From Chondrosia reniformis (lineage: Eukaryota; Porifera; Demospongiae; Chondrillida; Chondrillidae), in the NCBI GenBank assembly GCA_947172415.1, contig OX359192.1, forward strand, positions 1,614,501 to 1,678,500: a stretch of DNA of 64,000 nt. The letters are read 5' to 3'. A program made the translations under genes and the position numbers. How positions within the stretch are numbered: position 1 is the stretch's first letter; the number at the start of each line of letters is the position of its first letter. Positions 1 through 14,000 of this stretch are shown here, piece after piece. Under the pieces are notes generated by a model. It made no database searches. It saw only the letters and a list, made by a program, of their open reading frames with translations, and had not been told where the DNA came from.

Positions 1-103
1 GATTCAAAGCATAATATGTATGTATTGTCACAATAAGCTGATAATACTGCAACACAACCAAATACCAGTATACACACTGCCCAGGACTACTTCAATCACT
101 CAC

Positions 104-3100
104 CAGCAGCACCACCCAAAGCTTTTCCTAAAGTGTTGTTTATGATGTCAATACGGCCCATAATGTCTAAATGCTCTTCAGTGCCCCTAAGTACGTACAT
201 TAGTGACATATATCCCTTGAGATATACATGTACATTACATGTACACGGCTGTCTGACCCAGTGGAGAAGAAGATGAAAGAAGGAAGAAAAGACTCCTGTA
301 GCTTTATCCAAAACTCTCTTCAGGTTTAGTTCCCCTATAGGCTCTTTTATAGAATAGGCATATAGCATGTAGGAAAATAGTATCTTAGATTTTTCATTAG
401 TGGTTGCATATATCCCTCGAGATACACATGTACATTAGTGGCATATATCCCTCAGGGCCAAGGATTCAGAAAAGAGCAAGACAAAGAAAAAGACAAAGAC
501 TCCTGATGAAGGGTGGAATTCCCAGAAACAGCTGTCTGAGAAGAAGATGAAAGAGAGGAAAAGAATAAAGAAAAGACTCCATTTTCCTACATGCTATGCC
601 TATTCTGTAAAAAGCCTATAGGGGAACTAAACCTGGAGAGAGCTTTGAATGAAGATACAGGAGTATTAGATTTTTCATGTACATGAGTAGCATATATCAC
701 TCGATATATACGTAGCATACGTAGCATACATATATCCCTAAGATTACATGTATATAAATAGCATATCACATTACAATTGTTCACGGTGTTACCTGCCTGT
801 GTTGCCTAGCACACCAGTACCATGACACTCGTCAACCAAAGTGACGGCATCATATTGTTCAGCCAAATCACATATTTCTCTATGAAAAGAAGCAAAACAG
901 ATCATATGCTTACAGTGTGCTATAGGGAGATTGTTGTCAATGTTGTTTGGTATCAAGTATTACTCCCATAAAGGTTGGAACATCATAATTAAACACTATA
1001 TTAAAATGTCTTAGACTGTAATATTAAATACTGTAAATAATTAAGTAATTAATTTTAAAACTTAAAAAATCAATGATACTTTCAGAATTACAGTATTAAA
1101 ATGTATTAGACTTTAATTTCAAAATGCTATTGATACTTTCAGAAATACAATATTTGAAAATATTATCTGCAACACCTGCAAATGGTCCTTGTGTTAAAAT
1201 TTAAAGGAATTGGCATAGAAGTAGGAATGGTGTGCCCAAACACAGAAGTGTATGGTTAAGTTACTTAAATTTCAGTATATATGCAACTTCTGTATGATTA
1301 GCCTTATCATATAATCACTGTCTTGTTTCGATACTTTTTGCAGATGTATTAGTGAACCTGCCATTCCTACTTCTAACATCATTTTTGTAAATGTTTTTTA
1401 TACATATTAGCATACTTGAGAGGTGCAATGTCCCCGTCCATGCTGAACACTCCATCACTGACAATCATCTTTACTCGAGCACTACTGGAAGCAAGTTGGT
1501 TCTCCAAATCTTCCATATTCATATGCTTGTAACGATGGCGCTGTGCTTTAGACAGTCTGCATCATTCCAAAACAAGTAAATACATACAGTAAATGTAAAC
1601 TGAATTACATGTAATCATAAAAGCCACACCTAATTCCATCAATAATAGAAGCATGGTTGAGTTCATCACTGAATATTGCATCTTCTTCCTTCAACAGAAC
1701 CTCAAAGATACCAGCATTAGCGTCAAAACAACTGGCATACAAAATGGAGTCATCACGATTATGAAATTTTGCCAATTCTTTCTCAAGATCAATATGGATA
1801 TCCTAATGTGAAGTGAATAAATAGGAAGGCAATAGGACAATGCATTCAGCCAAACTATGTGAGGGCCTATAGTGTATACCATATATCCAAGAATAATCTA
1901 AACACCATTTTTCAATATGCTACATCTATTTTAGAGTAAAGGGCCTACAGCAAACCAAACCTAGTGAGAGCTTGAATGAGGATACAAAAGTTTTCTTCTT
2001 CTACTTCCCTTCTTCCACACCGGGTGAGAAAGCTGTTACTGGGAATTCCACCCTTCATCATGTTACGTCGTATGTGCATCACACATCTAGCTTTAATAGA
2101 AAGAAAGGAGTGTCTTTAAAACTGTGCGTCTTCCTCCAATAAAACTTAATATAGATGGTCATTTACGTAGTTAAAAAGTTCTACCCTAGCACTGAAGTAC
2201 CAAAGTACTGGATATTTGATCAATGGGCAATATACGTATATGTGAATTTTAATAAAACGTTACTTACATACATATTACCCCCAAAATAAAGCAATGATTA
2301 CATTACAGTGTCTGCAAATAAGGATTGTACAGCAGCTTGGGTATGTACGTATGTGTTGGACATATGAAATGAATCTTCCTTACCTGAGTACCACATATGA
2401 ACCTGACTGAACTCAATCCAGCTCCTCTTCTTTTCAAGGCTTCAATACCAGCTTCCATAACTTCAGCATGCGACTGCAGGACGTAGGAATGCAACATTAC
2501 ATTCACATGTTATAAAGCATGTCAATCTAACAAGATGAAAAGGAATGTACTCGAATTTCATGAATAATCTAAATGCTACTTCCTTACAGACACTAAGCAC
2601 ACATAATAATAGAGGAATAGAACAAAACATCATATTCCTATCCTTATTACTACATTAGGGGATGTCTATAGAGCTTTGGGTAAGGCTGCAATTTTCATTT
2701 TCTTCATTATTGACTCTGAAAGCTTTATGGTTCCTTGTACGTCATTGCGTCAGAATATACTGGACGCTAGCATACACATGTACGTACTTTTATATGACCA
2801 CAGTACCTAAGTGCTCAGTGATCATGTTTCATGTCTTGTGGTTAATGTAACCCCTTTCAAATTGATAAAAAATAAAACACACGCACCGAAACTTACGGAG
2901 AGACCGAGGTAGTTGTTGGCACAAAAGTTGAGTACTGGATGGGCCTTCTCAGCTACGTTAATAGATGAGGATTGCGGGGTCTTGATAACTCTCTCGGTTT
3001 TCCAAGTCCCGGCCTTTTGAATACCGACCAATTCTTCTTGAATGATCTGTCTCAGTTGCTGACGACCAGAAAACCTAAACGCACTCTGCATGACCAACTC

Positions 3101-3151
3101 CTGTCTTCTGTTCAATTTGATTGCGCAACCACTTAGTAACGCCATGTACAT
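104..3151 (-). CDS. GCAT: Glycine C-acetyltransferase (2-amino-3-ketobutyrate CoA ligase), 3' part off window
   Basis: PLP enzyme of mitochondrial threonine breakdown; it makes glycine and acetyl-CoA from 2-amino-3-ketobutyrate and CoA. Six exons read on the minus strand: 2897-3151, 2384-2473, 1630-1802, 1416-1556, 793-879, 104-186. Phases join cleanly. Seen motifs: [10 protein letters not shown] and [12 protein letters not shown] in exon 1, [14 protein letters not shown] in exon 2, [15 protein letters not shown] in exon 3, [14 protein letters not shown] in exon 4, [15 protein letters not shown] in exon 5 and [10 protein letters not shown] in exon 6, which holds the PLP-binding lysine of the family. 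The N-terminus (ATG at 3151, or MALLSG at 3145) is basic and lacks acidic residues at first, as a mitochondrial presequence would. The last exons lie beyond base 1. The start is only 113 bp from the end of DCAF12 on the same strand. Confidence 0.95.
245..400 (+). repeat. Short interspersed repeat, family R1, copy 1
   Basis: One of about ten copies of a 130-190 bp family in this window. Its core reads GGTTTAGTTCCCTATAGGCC, preceded by TCCTCATCCAAAGCTCTCA and followed by a GTAGGAAAAT motif. No transposase frame is visible; it is non-autonomous. Confidence 0.8.
495..690. repeat. Family R1, copy 2, rearranged
   Basis: Holds the 5' part of the family in plus orientation (GGTGGAATTCCCAGAAACAG at about 512) followed at once by the 3' part in inverted orientation (AAGCCTATAGGGGAACTAAA near 612). 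It is a head-to-tail inversion or two abutting insertions. Confidence 0.7.
1890..2065 (-). repeat. Family R1, copy 3 (reverse)
   Basis: Reverse-strand copy between GCAT exons, ending with GGGAATTCCACCCTTCATCA, the reverse of the family's 5' end. Confidence 0.75.
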
Positions 3152-3264
3152 TAGAATTCCCTCAAATAATAATTTAAGATTTACAAGTGGGAGTAAAATA
3201 AATTAAAAGGAATTAAAAATCTGCCCGTTTAGAACTCTTTAGCTACTCACACATTGCTGATTGA

Positions 3265-4818
3265 TTACTGCCAAAAAGCAGCATAATTACCATAAAGTCC
3301 AAGCGGAAGGGGACCTCCGGCAACAAATAACTTGGTTTTAGATGGATTATATTTGTGAGTGTATACAGCATGTCTAAGATCATACACGTGTTGAAAGAAT
3401 TCTCTGTATATCCCATCATGCCTCTGCATGCAAAGAGAAGAGAACACAATTCTTATTAGGAATGCTTGTATGTAACAATACACAAATACATACGTATGTT
3501 TGTACATATGAAAAATCTAAGATACCATTTTCCTACATGCTATGCCTATTAAATGTATGATTGAGAAAGGTATTAAGCAGTAGCAATAGTTGAAAAAGGA
3601 AACTTCAACCCTTAGGACCTCATCAGCTAAGTATGTTTGTGTTGCTATCACATTAAGAATGTTTGTCACATGTAGTAGTGGGTGATTAAGTTACTATCCT
3701 AAAAATAGTGAATCATATATCGTGTGTACGTACTCTCAACTTACCAAATAACCATTGGAAACTTTTAGTGAAAACACTGACGTATCTGATGCATCATATT
3801 TACTGAGATATTGACCAGCTCTTAGATCAAAGAAGTACAAGTTGCCTTCTCCAGTTCCAAAGCTTAGAATGCCTTCATTAAACTCCACGGACCGCACACC
3901 TAAAGAATTTCAAAAAATAAAGAGTACTTGCATTGCTTGCAATAGCACATATATATACGTACCATTTCCAGCATCAGGTGAGTACAGCGCTTGACATTCA
4001 CTTCTTCCAGAGTGTTTAGCTCGTGGATCAATTAGGGTTACATAAGAACGTGATCCTACTGCAAAGAGATTTCTTCCTTCATCCAATGCTAAACAGACAT
4101 TCTCTGAACCGTGTTGCATCTTTGAAACAGAAGTCTACAGGGAAATTGCACCATTCCTTGTACATACACATACAGACATGTGTACATAGCTTATGTATGC
4201 AGGGTTTCTCTTAGAATAATATCACAGGTGGGACAAAATACAATATATGTATGTACATACATGTACATTAAGATGAAATTTCTGGTAAGACAAATTTTTT
4301 AGTGGTCCCAGCCATTTCATCTTCAAGGAAGGGGCGAATATTTTAAGAGGGGCAAATTTTTCTCTATAGCTACCCCTGCCTAAAGAAAACACTGAGCATA
4401 CAACTACTGTAGCTATAGTCAAACAAATTGACACATAAAGCATGATCGTATTCATATGTACGTATGTACATACCTGCTGGAGAACATTGGTGTCCCAAAA
4501 ATACACTGAAGCTTGACACTGGCTGGCTTGCAATGAACCTAAGATCTAAGGAAAGATTCATGTTCAACAACACGTAACAACGTAGAATCGGTAAAAAAGA
4601 GCTTACTGAGTGTTGCCTGCTTACGACCATGTCCCTAACTTTATCATGCATGGTTGGATTAATAATATTTTCTAATACATGAACTGGAACTGTGCTCGGT
4701 ACTTCTTCAGCCAAGTAGTTGTCACTGCTAGATGGGAGGGACCACACCGCCATTGTTGAATCTCTAGAACCTGGGGACACAGTCCACATGAAATGAAACA
4801 TCTGTAACACCCTCATAA

Positions 4819-4856
<38 letters not shown>

Positions 4857-4918
4857 ACTCACACAGACACACACAGTCACACATACACACACACACACAC
4901 TGACTCACACACACTGAC

Positions 4919-4952
<34 letters not shown>

Positions 4953-5025
4953 ACACACACACACACTCACACACACACACACACACTCACACACACACAC
5001 ACACTCACACACACACACACACACA

Positions 5026-5058
<33 letters not shown>

Positions 5059-5091
5059 ACTCACACACTCACACACACACACACACTGACT

Positions 5092-5186
<95 letters not shown>

Positions 5187-6299
5187 ACTAACACTTACAC
5201 ACACACTGATTCACACTCAATCTCACTCACAAAAGCAGGGGCTGTTAGATATGGCTTAACATACACACATATCTATATAGAGGTTAGTGTTTAAATCTAA
5301 TAAAGACTGGTACTTCTATTTGGACAAATATGGCAAAGTCTTAATTAGTAAGGAGTATACGTACATAATTGTAAACACTTACATTCACATTACATTATAA
5401 ATGTGCATTCCAGATTCTAAATTATATTGAAAACGTATGTACATACCTGTAACCAGAACGGAATCGCTAAGCCATTTGGCTGAAAATATCCAGTCTTTAT
5501 GATGCTGTGCAAAATACCAATAAATGGAAAGAAGAGATTGTAAGAATGAAACGGCAAGTCAACACACATACATTTACATTCATTATACATACAGAAATGT
5601 TCCGCCAGCAATGAGCTTATATGACTGACCTGTCCAATTAATAAAGGGTCAAAGGTTGGAAATCTATAAATTGCTGTTTCATTGGGGCTCCATCCACTAG
5701 TTGCTACAAACTCCTCCCTAGGACTGACACTTATGCTGTGTATACCACATGAATTGGCTGCATTCTTTGTGCTTTGGTTCCGCAGAAGAGGTATTGAAAA
5801 TAGTTTCCCAGAGTCAAGACTTGTTACCAGAAGCTAGAAAAATATGGTTTCAGTATGTATTCATTCAATCTACAAACTTGCTGTTGTACAAAGATACTTT
5901 ATCTTGGATCAAAATGGCAGTCCCAAATTATGACCTCATATAGGTATGAACTAACATATGACATCACAAACACTTTACATGCAACTAGCAATATCATTTA
6001 GTTTTAATTGTGTATTTCATCTTCTTACGACAAAACTTGGTTAAGAAAACTTACATTAAAATCAAAGAAACAGGATTGAAACACTGTACACTTACTTTAC
6101 TACATTTGGTGCCAAATATCACATGACCTTCTGATAACCATTCTGAGGCAAAAATTTTGTCTGTATTTTCTAAAGTTACGGGCGATTCTGTTAATACATC
6201 TGGTAATAATCTAGACATTTTATAGTTCATCTGAATACTGTTAATCATACGATCTCCTCTAATGTGTTCTCGGTTAGTAAGATAATCCATTGACAACAT
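3265..6299 (-). CDS. DCAF12: DDB1- and CUL4-associated factor 12, WD-repeat substrate adaptor
   Basis: Substrate receptor of CUL4-DDB1 ubiquitin ligases. Eight coding exons on the minus strand: 6096-6299, 5630-5833, 5447-5504, 4607-4770, 4474-4545, 3963-4134, 3745-3899, 3265-3423; they sum to exactly 396 codons. Family signatures recalled from human DCAF12: YLTNRE near the start, DKIFASEWL...FGTKCSK, HHKDWIFS, SRDSTMAVWSLP, ENVCLAL...AVGSRSYVTLIDPR, FGTGEGNLYFFDLRAGQ, and the C-terminal HAVYTHKYNPSKTKLFVAGG. A splice acceptor sits just upstream of the ATG, near 6301-6310, so a noncoding 5' exon is likely. The protein is shorter than the human one (395 versus about 453 residues), mostly at the N-terminus. 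The intron between exons 3 and 4 carries the long CA microsatellite. Confidence 0.93.
3515..3548 (-). repeat. Family R1, copy 4 (fragment)
   Basis: Only the 3' end of the family remains (ATTTTCCTACATGCTATGCC) in a DCAF12 intron. Confidence 0.6.
3570..3645 (-). repeat. CTGATGA...GAAAC motif relic (reverse, most diverged)
   Basis: Minus strand reads GCTGATGAGGTCCTAAGGGT then TGAAGTTTCC, in a DCAF12 intron. Confidence 0.4.
4266..4395 (-). repeat. Dispersed repeat fragment (family with 28845-28915)
   Basis: Read on the minus strand, this intronic stretch has GCTATAGAGAAAAATTTGCC followed by AAAATATTCGCCCC, and resembles 28845-28915 read on the plus strand. Both have a poly-G/C and TTTGCCCC-like core. 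The element type is unknown. Confidence 0.45.
4813..5190. repeat. (CA)n microsatellite with interspersed TGACTCAC units
   Basis: About 375 bp of alternating CA broken by CT, TGACTCAC and CATACACA interruptions, inside an intron of DCAF12 (TG on the sense strand). It is compound and long enough to be polymorphic. Confidence 0.97.
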
Positions 6300-6700
6300 A
6301 TTCTTCCTACAAAAACACGGAGGATAAACAACTATGAATGAAAGAATACGGTCCCCGTCTATATATGCTCGTTAATAGTCACTTATAAACTCATATATAT
6401 CTACATATGAAGTGGTAACTAGCCTATAGAATAACAAAAAATGTGAAGATTTACATATTTCTCACCTTTCGCAAGGGTTACAATCTTTATGTCTCGTCGG
6501 TTATAATATTTAACTTGATCTGTAGCGAAAAATATCACTAGTCACTGAATACAATTGAAATAAAGAGGATCTCTTAATCCGTAATTCAAACTCTTCTCAA
6601 ATCAGCCAATCTTTTTGATTTCACCGCGAAATTTGAAATTTTGAATAAGAGTAAAACCCTACCAATTAGCCCGTAGTATTCTCCAAGACAGAGAGAAAGC
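6300..6700. promoter_or_regulatory. Head-to-head promoter region of DCAF12 and RPS17
   Basis: The 401 bp between the two start codons must hold both promoters. On the minus side a donor (GCGAAAG then GTGAGA, near 6466-6475) pairs with the acceptor beside 6301, giving a likely noncoding first exon for DCAF12. No clear TATA box is seen on the RPS17 side. Confidence 0.5.
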
Positions 6701-7777
<1,077 letters not shown>

Positions 7778-8028
7778 AAACTGAATGTGTATGCTTTTCA
7801 TATTGAATGTATTGTAATTGAAACAAAACGTCTTGTTGAAGCCTAAACATCTTGGGTAGATAATTTGAGGTTGTGCATATTTATTGTAGGATCTATGATA
7901 AACCAGAGATGTGCTAGACAAAAGTTGGGTGGATATCGGTAAACTATTCACGTACTTATGTGTTGACCTCGCGTAGGTACAAGGGAAAACGCTTATATGT
8001 AGGGGGATTTCCCGTATATCGCACCAAA

Positions 8029-11000
8029 ATGGCCCCAGCTTTTGTTTTGATAATTTTGATGCCTTTTTTAGTTTTCTCTTGTAGTAGAGGGGAAGACGAC
8101 GTTACGGTAGAGATAGAGGAAGATCCCAGTGTTCGAGTATTCGTTCCTACCGATGAATGGCAAACTGTTGAAGAAGATGAAGTGATTCCTGCAGGATTGC
8201 ATGTTAGAATGAATCTTGAAACGGGACATAAGGAAGCTAAATTACTAGAACCTGACGGGGAAAACACTGATACTGACACTAGTCTAGACGAAAACATAAA
8301 AGACACTCGTAGATTACACCATTATGGGAAATCTGATAGAGTTGGAATTATCAATAAAAAGACTAAAGTTTTCACCAAAGCAGACATTTTGTCGCATCTG
8401 GAGTCAAATAATGATGTTTCTGATGACAACAATATATATCTCTTATCACAAAGCACTAATAATAAAGAAGACAATGTTCATATTCCAAGACATGGTAATG
8501 ACTACGAAAATCAGGTTTTTGAAAATTCACAATTTTCTGGAAAATTTATCACCAAAGAACAAGAGCTAATGTTGCAGCATTTTGATGTTTTAACTAATTC
8601 TAGTTCTAGAGATGAAGATGTAATAAATAGTCTGGAAGAGCTCGAATATTATGTACACCATTATGAAAATGGAAAATTCTTGGTTTCTGTCGGAGGGCTT
8701 TCTTTGATTATAAACCTTCTCAATAATTCAAATGTTAAAATTCAAACAATGGCAGCTGATGTATTGGGAGCCGCAGCTCAAAGGTTTGTGTGTGACATTT
8801 AGGTGGTTACTGAAATGGTCATCAGTAGTCAGCATTTAGGCAGCTAAATATTTTTAGGTACATTTTAAATTTTAGGAAGGGAATGCAAGAGATTTAAGTA
8901 GGGAGGAGTGAATGCTCCTCCCCTTAAAGGCTGATTACTGATGTGATGACTGGAGTGAATGCCCCTCCCTATATGCATGCTTACCCCCCATGTTACTGGG
9001 ATTATCATCCCTGAAGAATTTTCTAACTACAGTACTAGTAATGGTATAAGTACTCCCATTTTCAGTATCCTGTAATTGCAAATTATACTAAGAACACTAC
9101 CACATTGTTACAGCTCCATGATAAAGTTACCTCTGATATGACTTTTTTGAATTTATAATCTAAACTCTCTAATATCTGTAAAGGCGTATCTGATATAATT
9201 TTATGCATAATTTTCATTGTCTATAAACTACGTACCTCAATGCTTGTATTCTATTATTCTCTTACATACAGCAACTTATTATAAGCAATCCTGATATTTT
9301 AAAATGCTGATTACTAAATTAATCAGAAAAGGGGGCTTTGTGTCCAAACACATATATTATTGGAGATTCGCAATGGTCATTGTCATATACATTGACACTA
9401 TTTGCTGTTTTTCACCTTGCTTTATGTATAGGTATACCTATTGAAGCCTAGCCGTGTCCATATATGGTCTGTGGTACCATATTTCCTCAATAACCACCTA
9501 GGAATTTAGTTTGTTATTCTTTCTCCTTTTCACTTTTGATCTGTAAAATGACTAAATATCTAGTGCCACACGCTCTACTATTGTCACAGTCCACATTATA
9601 TGTTACTATACATGGAGCATCAATATTTCTCTTATCCTTCAATAAATGGTGAATCCAGTTTAACACTATTTTGATACCAAACTGATAAGAGAGTTTTGTT
9701 CAAAATGAGAAAAAGAAGAAAATGGGAAAACTAAAAACGAATCACTTCCTATTTATATGCAGCAGTGACTACACATTATTATTGGCTTGAAGAATCATTC
9801 CAGGCACTTTCAAAACTTGAATGCCCTTTAAATGCATGGTGTTCATAAGAATGTATGTATTTAAAACCTATTTACACATTTCCACCTTGACTTTGTATAG
9901 CTGAATACTCTTAGGGCTAAAGTGTTGAAATATAGTCTATTCATCTTAACAGTGCCAAATAATTCTCTTTCTTCCGGTGAATATTTTCTCTGAAGTAAAT
10001 CCAATGATTATCAAAAACATCACTATTCCTATACCTCTCTATGACTAGATTGTGAACATCAACTATACAGATTTAATTTAAGGGTGCTGCATCCCTGTCC
10101 TTCTGCTCTGGTTCAAATAGCATCTTCTCAGAATTCATCCTTACCTGTTCCTGGGTATCTATGTATAAATTCTTAGTTTGTTTTAAAAAGTGTCATGACT
10201 AACTTTGTAGGTCAAATACTTACACGTTCGCTTGACTCAAACTGCCATACTGATGAGTCCTAATAAGGACAAAACAGCTGTCTATGACTCAACCATCTTT
10301 TTGAGTGGCTAGGGGGAGACTCTGGTTCCCATCAAGCGAACTTTGGTTCCGCCCATTAGCTCATTGCACTCCTCAGGAGACACGAGTGGGCAGGGATAAT
10401 ATCCAGAGTTCAATGATGATGATACAGTTACTGTATTCTAATATGCACCTATGTGATATATTTATACAGTCTTTTTTCTTAATGTTATTTCCACAAAATT
10501 AACACATCTCAGTGTTGTTTTCTATCTGTATACTGTATACGTATGTGTACTTTGTACTCATTCTGCATCTGCCATGCAACTCATTAGCCATTATAAGCAC
10601 AAATGGCTTCTAACAAACTGAGTTCTAGATGCTCAAAAGAAGTTAAAAGATGACCCATATCTAAGAGTTAAGCCTGAGACCTCTTAGACATTTTGTATAT
10701 ATATCTAGTGTTAATAGCCTCAAATCCTTGGTGACCATTTTGGGGCTTGAAACAGCAGCAGACAGAAGTCTGCAGAGGGGAAGGGTTTAATTTATGTAGA
10801 CTCCATTGGAGGGTTTCTCCATGCACAAGTGTGATTCTATCCACATGTGTGCATTGGATGTGTAAACATCACTGATTCAGGTCATTTCAATACATATCCA
10901 ATATTTATGCTCTTCAATACCAAGAAATATGCAAATTTCCTGTACAGTGACAATGTGTAGTTGAGTGTGACAATATTTTCCCAATTTTAGTGTTCTAAGT

Positions 11001-14000
11001 TATTGTACTTAGTGAATGAATGGGCAAGTGGAAAATACAGATAACGGAATATGCTTTAACTGTATAAATGCTGACAGTCAGAAAAGAGCAATAAAAGGGC
11101 TATTTTCGTCAGTAATTTGAATTTTATCATGTACCCACATATACATGTTGCTAGGATACGTTAATAATAATAATATACACTGAAATACTTGTATTTCACC
11201 AACCAAACCCTCCAAATGCACTCTGATTCATGTCTCCCGAGGAAGACAGATGAGGTAGTTAATTATATACATATGTGCATGTGTTCACTTAATTAACACA
11301 TCACTTGTATGTATACGGTATAACATTTTTGAGTCCCATACATGTGAACAAAATGTAAACACGTTTCTCCTAGACGTATGGTTGCCATGCATATGCTCAG
11401 TGGAGAAAGCAGAAGTAGGAGAAAACTATATCCTCATCCAAAGTTCTCAGGTTTAGTTCCCTATAGGCCTTTTATTCTAAAGTAGATGGATCTTGTTGAA
11501 AAATGGTATGTTAGACTATTCATTTGAGTCTATTGAAAAATGAATAACATTTTTCATGCTTTTGCGTAGATTTAGAAATGACTTAAGAACATTGGCCTGT
11601 TAGATTATTAGTTGTAATTGGTCAAACCACTTGGACCAACTTTTTTCTTAAACATGCAAACAAGCTAAATATGCATGTCCTGAGAAAATAAGGTAGTTAA
11701 TTTACTCACTGTACTCTAGAACAGGTAATGAGATCTAGCTTGTTTTGGATTTGATGAGAACTTGTACGGTTGCACTCTAAGCTTTGTATTTCAAGACGTA
11801 CATACATAATGCACTCATAAAAATGCTGGTATGCCTCCTTGTTCCTGACCAGCGGAGCATCCCTGCCCAATCTCTTGGGAAGCATGTGAAATTTACTTTA
11901 CAACACTCAGACTATGATTTGATTGAAATATAGTTTTCACATTGTGCATCATAGTGATAAACCAGATATTATCTATGAGTTTGATGACAATTTGCTAGAA
12001 TTTCACATGTTTGCTGTGGTCTACTGTGGAGGTTTCTGTTGATGCTGCAGGTTTTCAATTGCTGTTCACCACTTCAACAGATAACAACACATATTTAGTG
12101 TATGATGTTTTTCTATTAAAGGAAAGCCAATCAGCCTGCCCTTAATATGTTAATGTAAATATGTTAATCTGTATTTTTGTTACTTAAGCTTTCGTTTAAA
12201 CATTTTGAATTTGTGTGAAGTAAGTCTGTGAAGTAAGTAAGTCTATCCATTTCCTGAGATCATTTAGTATTTAATTTTAATATTATAGATAACAGCTTGG
12301 ACACTTCATATAATGAATGGTGAATATATACACTAAATTTTTGGCATGTGATTGTGCGTTTTGTTTAGTGTGTTTTGTCATGTTAAATTACTATAGCAAC
12401 TTACCTAGTAACCTTCCCTGAAGTGGCAAGATATGTCTATATATACATATATTCAACATTATACTATATTGTCTAAAACATAATATTATGTAGATATTTT
12501 CCTTTACACAAATCCGATATAAAACAATAATTTGAATTTTGGCCTACCATATTCTTGTCTGCCACATCAGATTTTGATTATTCTAGGATGCAAAAAAATC
12601 TGCTTTAGTCAGTTAACAAGGATATACGTATGAGTATATTGGTATATGCAATTTGTATACTTACTATGTATATAGCCACCCTTTGTCCTAACTTCTCAAT
12701 GGAACAGACTTATGTCTGCCAATTGACGTAAAATGCATTAATTTTTGTGTGGTATTTCTTTTGCATTATTATTTGCATGATACACCTCAGTACATCAGTA
12801 TGTACAATCTAAAGTCATTTACTTTAAATTATAAAGTCTTCCCCAACCATTTAAATATTATCCGGTTCTAATACCACTTTCACAACATTGTCTGGGTTCT
12901 CCTAGGTTCCACTGTAACTCAACACTGCATGCCGTGTGATTTAAATCATTAAAGTGTTATTGTTATTGTAAATCATTAAAGTGCTCTTGTGAATCACACC
13001 TGCTAAACAAATAGAATAAAGAATAAGAATTTCTTCCAACTCTATCAAACTTATTATTTGGTTCTTTGTCTTTTGAGTGTCTAGAAACACATTTTGATTA
13101 CTTTCTTGGTGCATGCTTTACTGGAAGTTTTTTTTGTTATGTACCATTTTAAAGTTAATGTTTGGCCTAAAAAGTGGGTTGAATACACAAATCTGCCATG
13201 CCCACTTTCACCTTCTGGGTCCCAACTGACTAGATGTATAAAGCTCTATGGTTTCCATGTTGCTATGTACATACGTACGTATATGCACATTTGAAGTATA
13301 CAGTACATGGTACATGGATTCCTTATAAAGAATATTTGTTTGTACATTTAATATATAAAATTATTGGCACAATTGTTACTGTATAACTTTATGCATTTAA
13401 ATATTTCTCATATATAGCAACCCACAAGTCAAGAAACAGGCAGTTTTATTTGGATGCCTATGGCCGCTGGTACAAAGCTTATCTCCGCATAAACATGAAG
13501 AACTTCAAAGGAAAGCTCTTTTTGCTCTCGCTAGTATTTTGAGACAAAACCCGACTGCTATGGAACAATTTGAAGGGTTAAATGGTTTTAAAGAATTGAC
13601 TGTTGGTCTAATGGGGAGAAGTGCCCGATTTCAACTGAAAGCGCTAGTCTTAATGACTGACCTTATTAATGAAGTAAATGTGAGTTCATTGTAGCAAGTC
13701 ATGAGTTTTTTGAGGAAGTGAAGGAATTATAGGCACAATTATAAAATCTTTGCACCAATGATTGGGGATCTCTTTTGTTTTTTAGGATGACAATAAAGGA
13801 AGCCTTCTCGGGTGAGACGTCATTGCAATATTACTGATTAAAAACACTATTGCACCATTTTTAGAATAAATATGCAAAGATTTAACCCTTTTTATATGTT
13901 CAATGGTTGCCACCTCATCCTTGAGATGTTTTCCAGTATTGACATTTAATGCCATGCTGCCACAGAAGCTCCTGTAGTGAACTGTCTGCTTTTCTTTATA

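Larger units (their letters stand above)
8784..13417 (+). other. Long SIL1 intron 1, no gene seen
   Basis: 4.6 kb without a convincing coding frame on either strand. It holds one copy of repeat family R2 (10290-10422) and one of family R1 (11395-11525). The rest is AT-rich unique-looking sequence with scattered TACGTA motifs and no inverted repeat longer than I could spot by eye. Confidence 0.7.
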
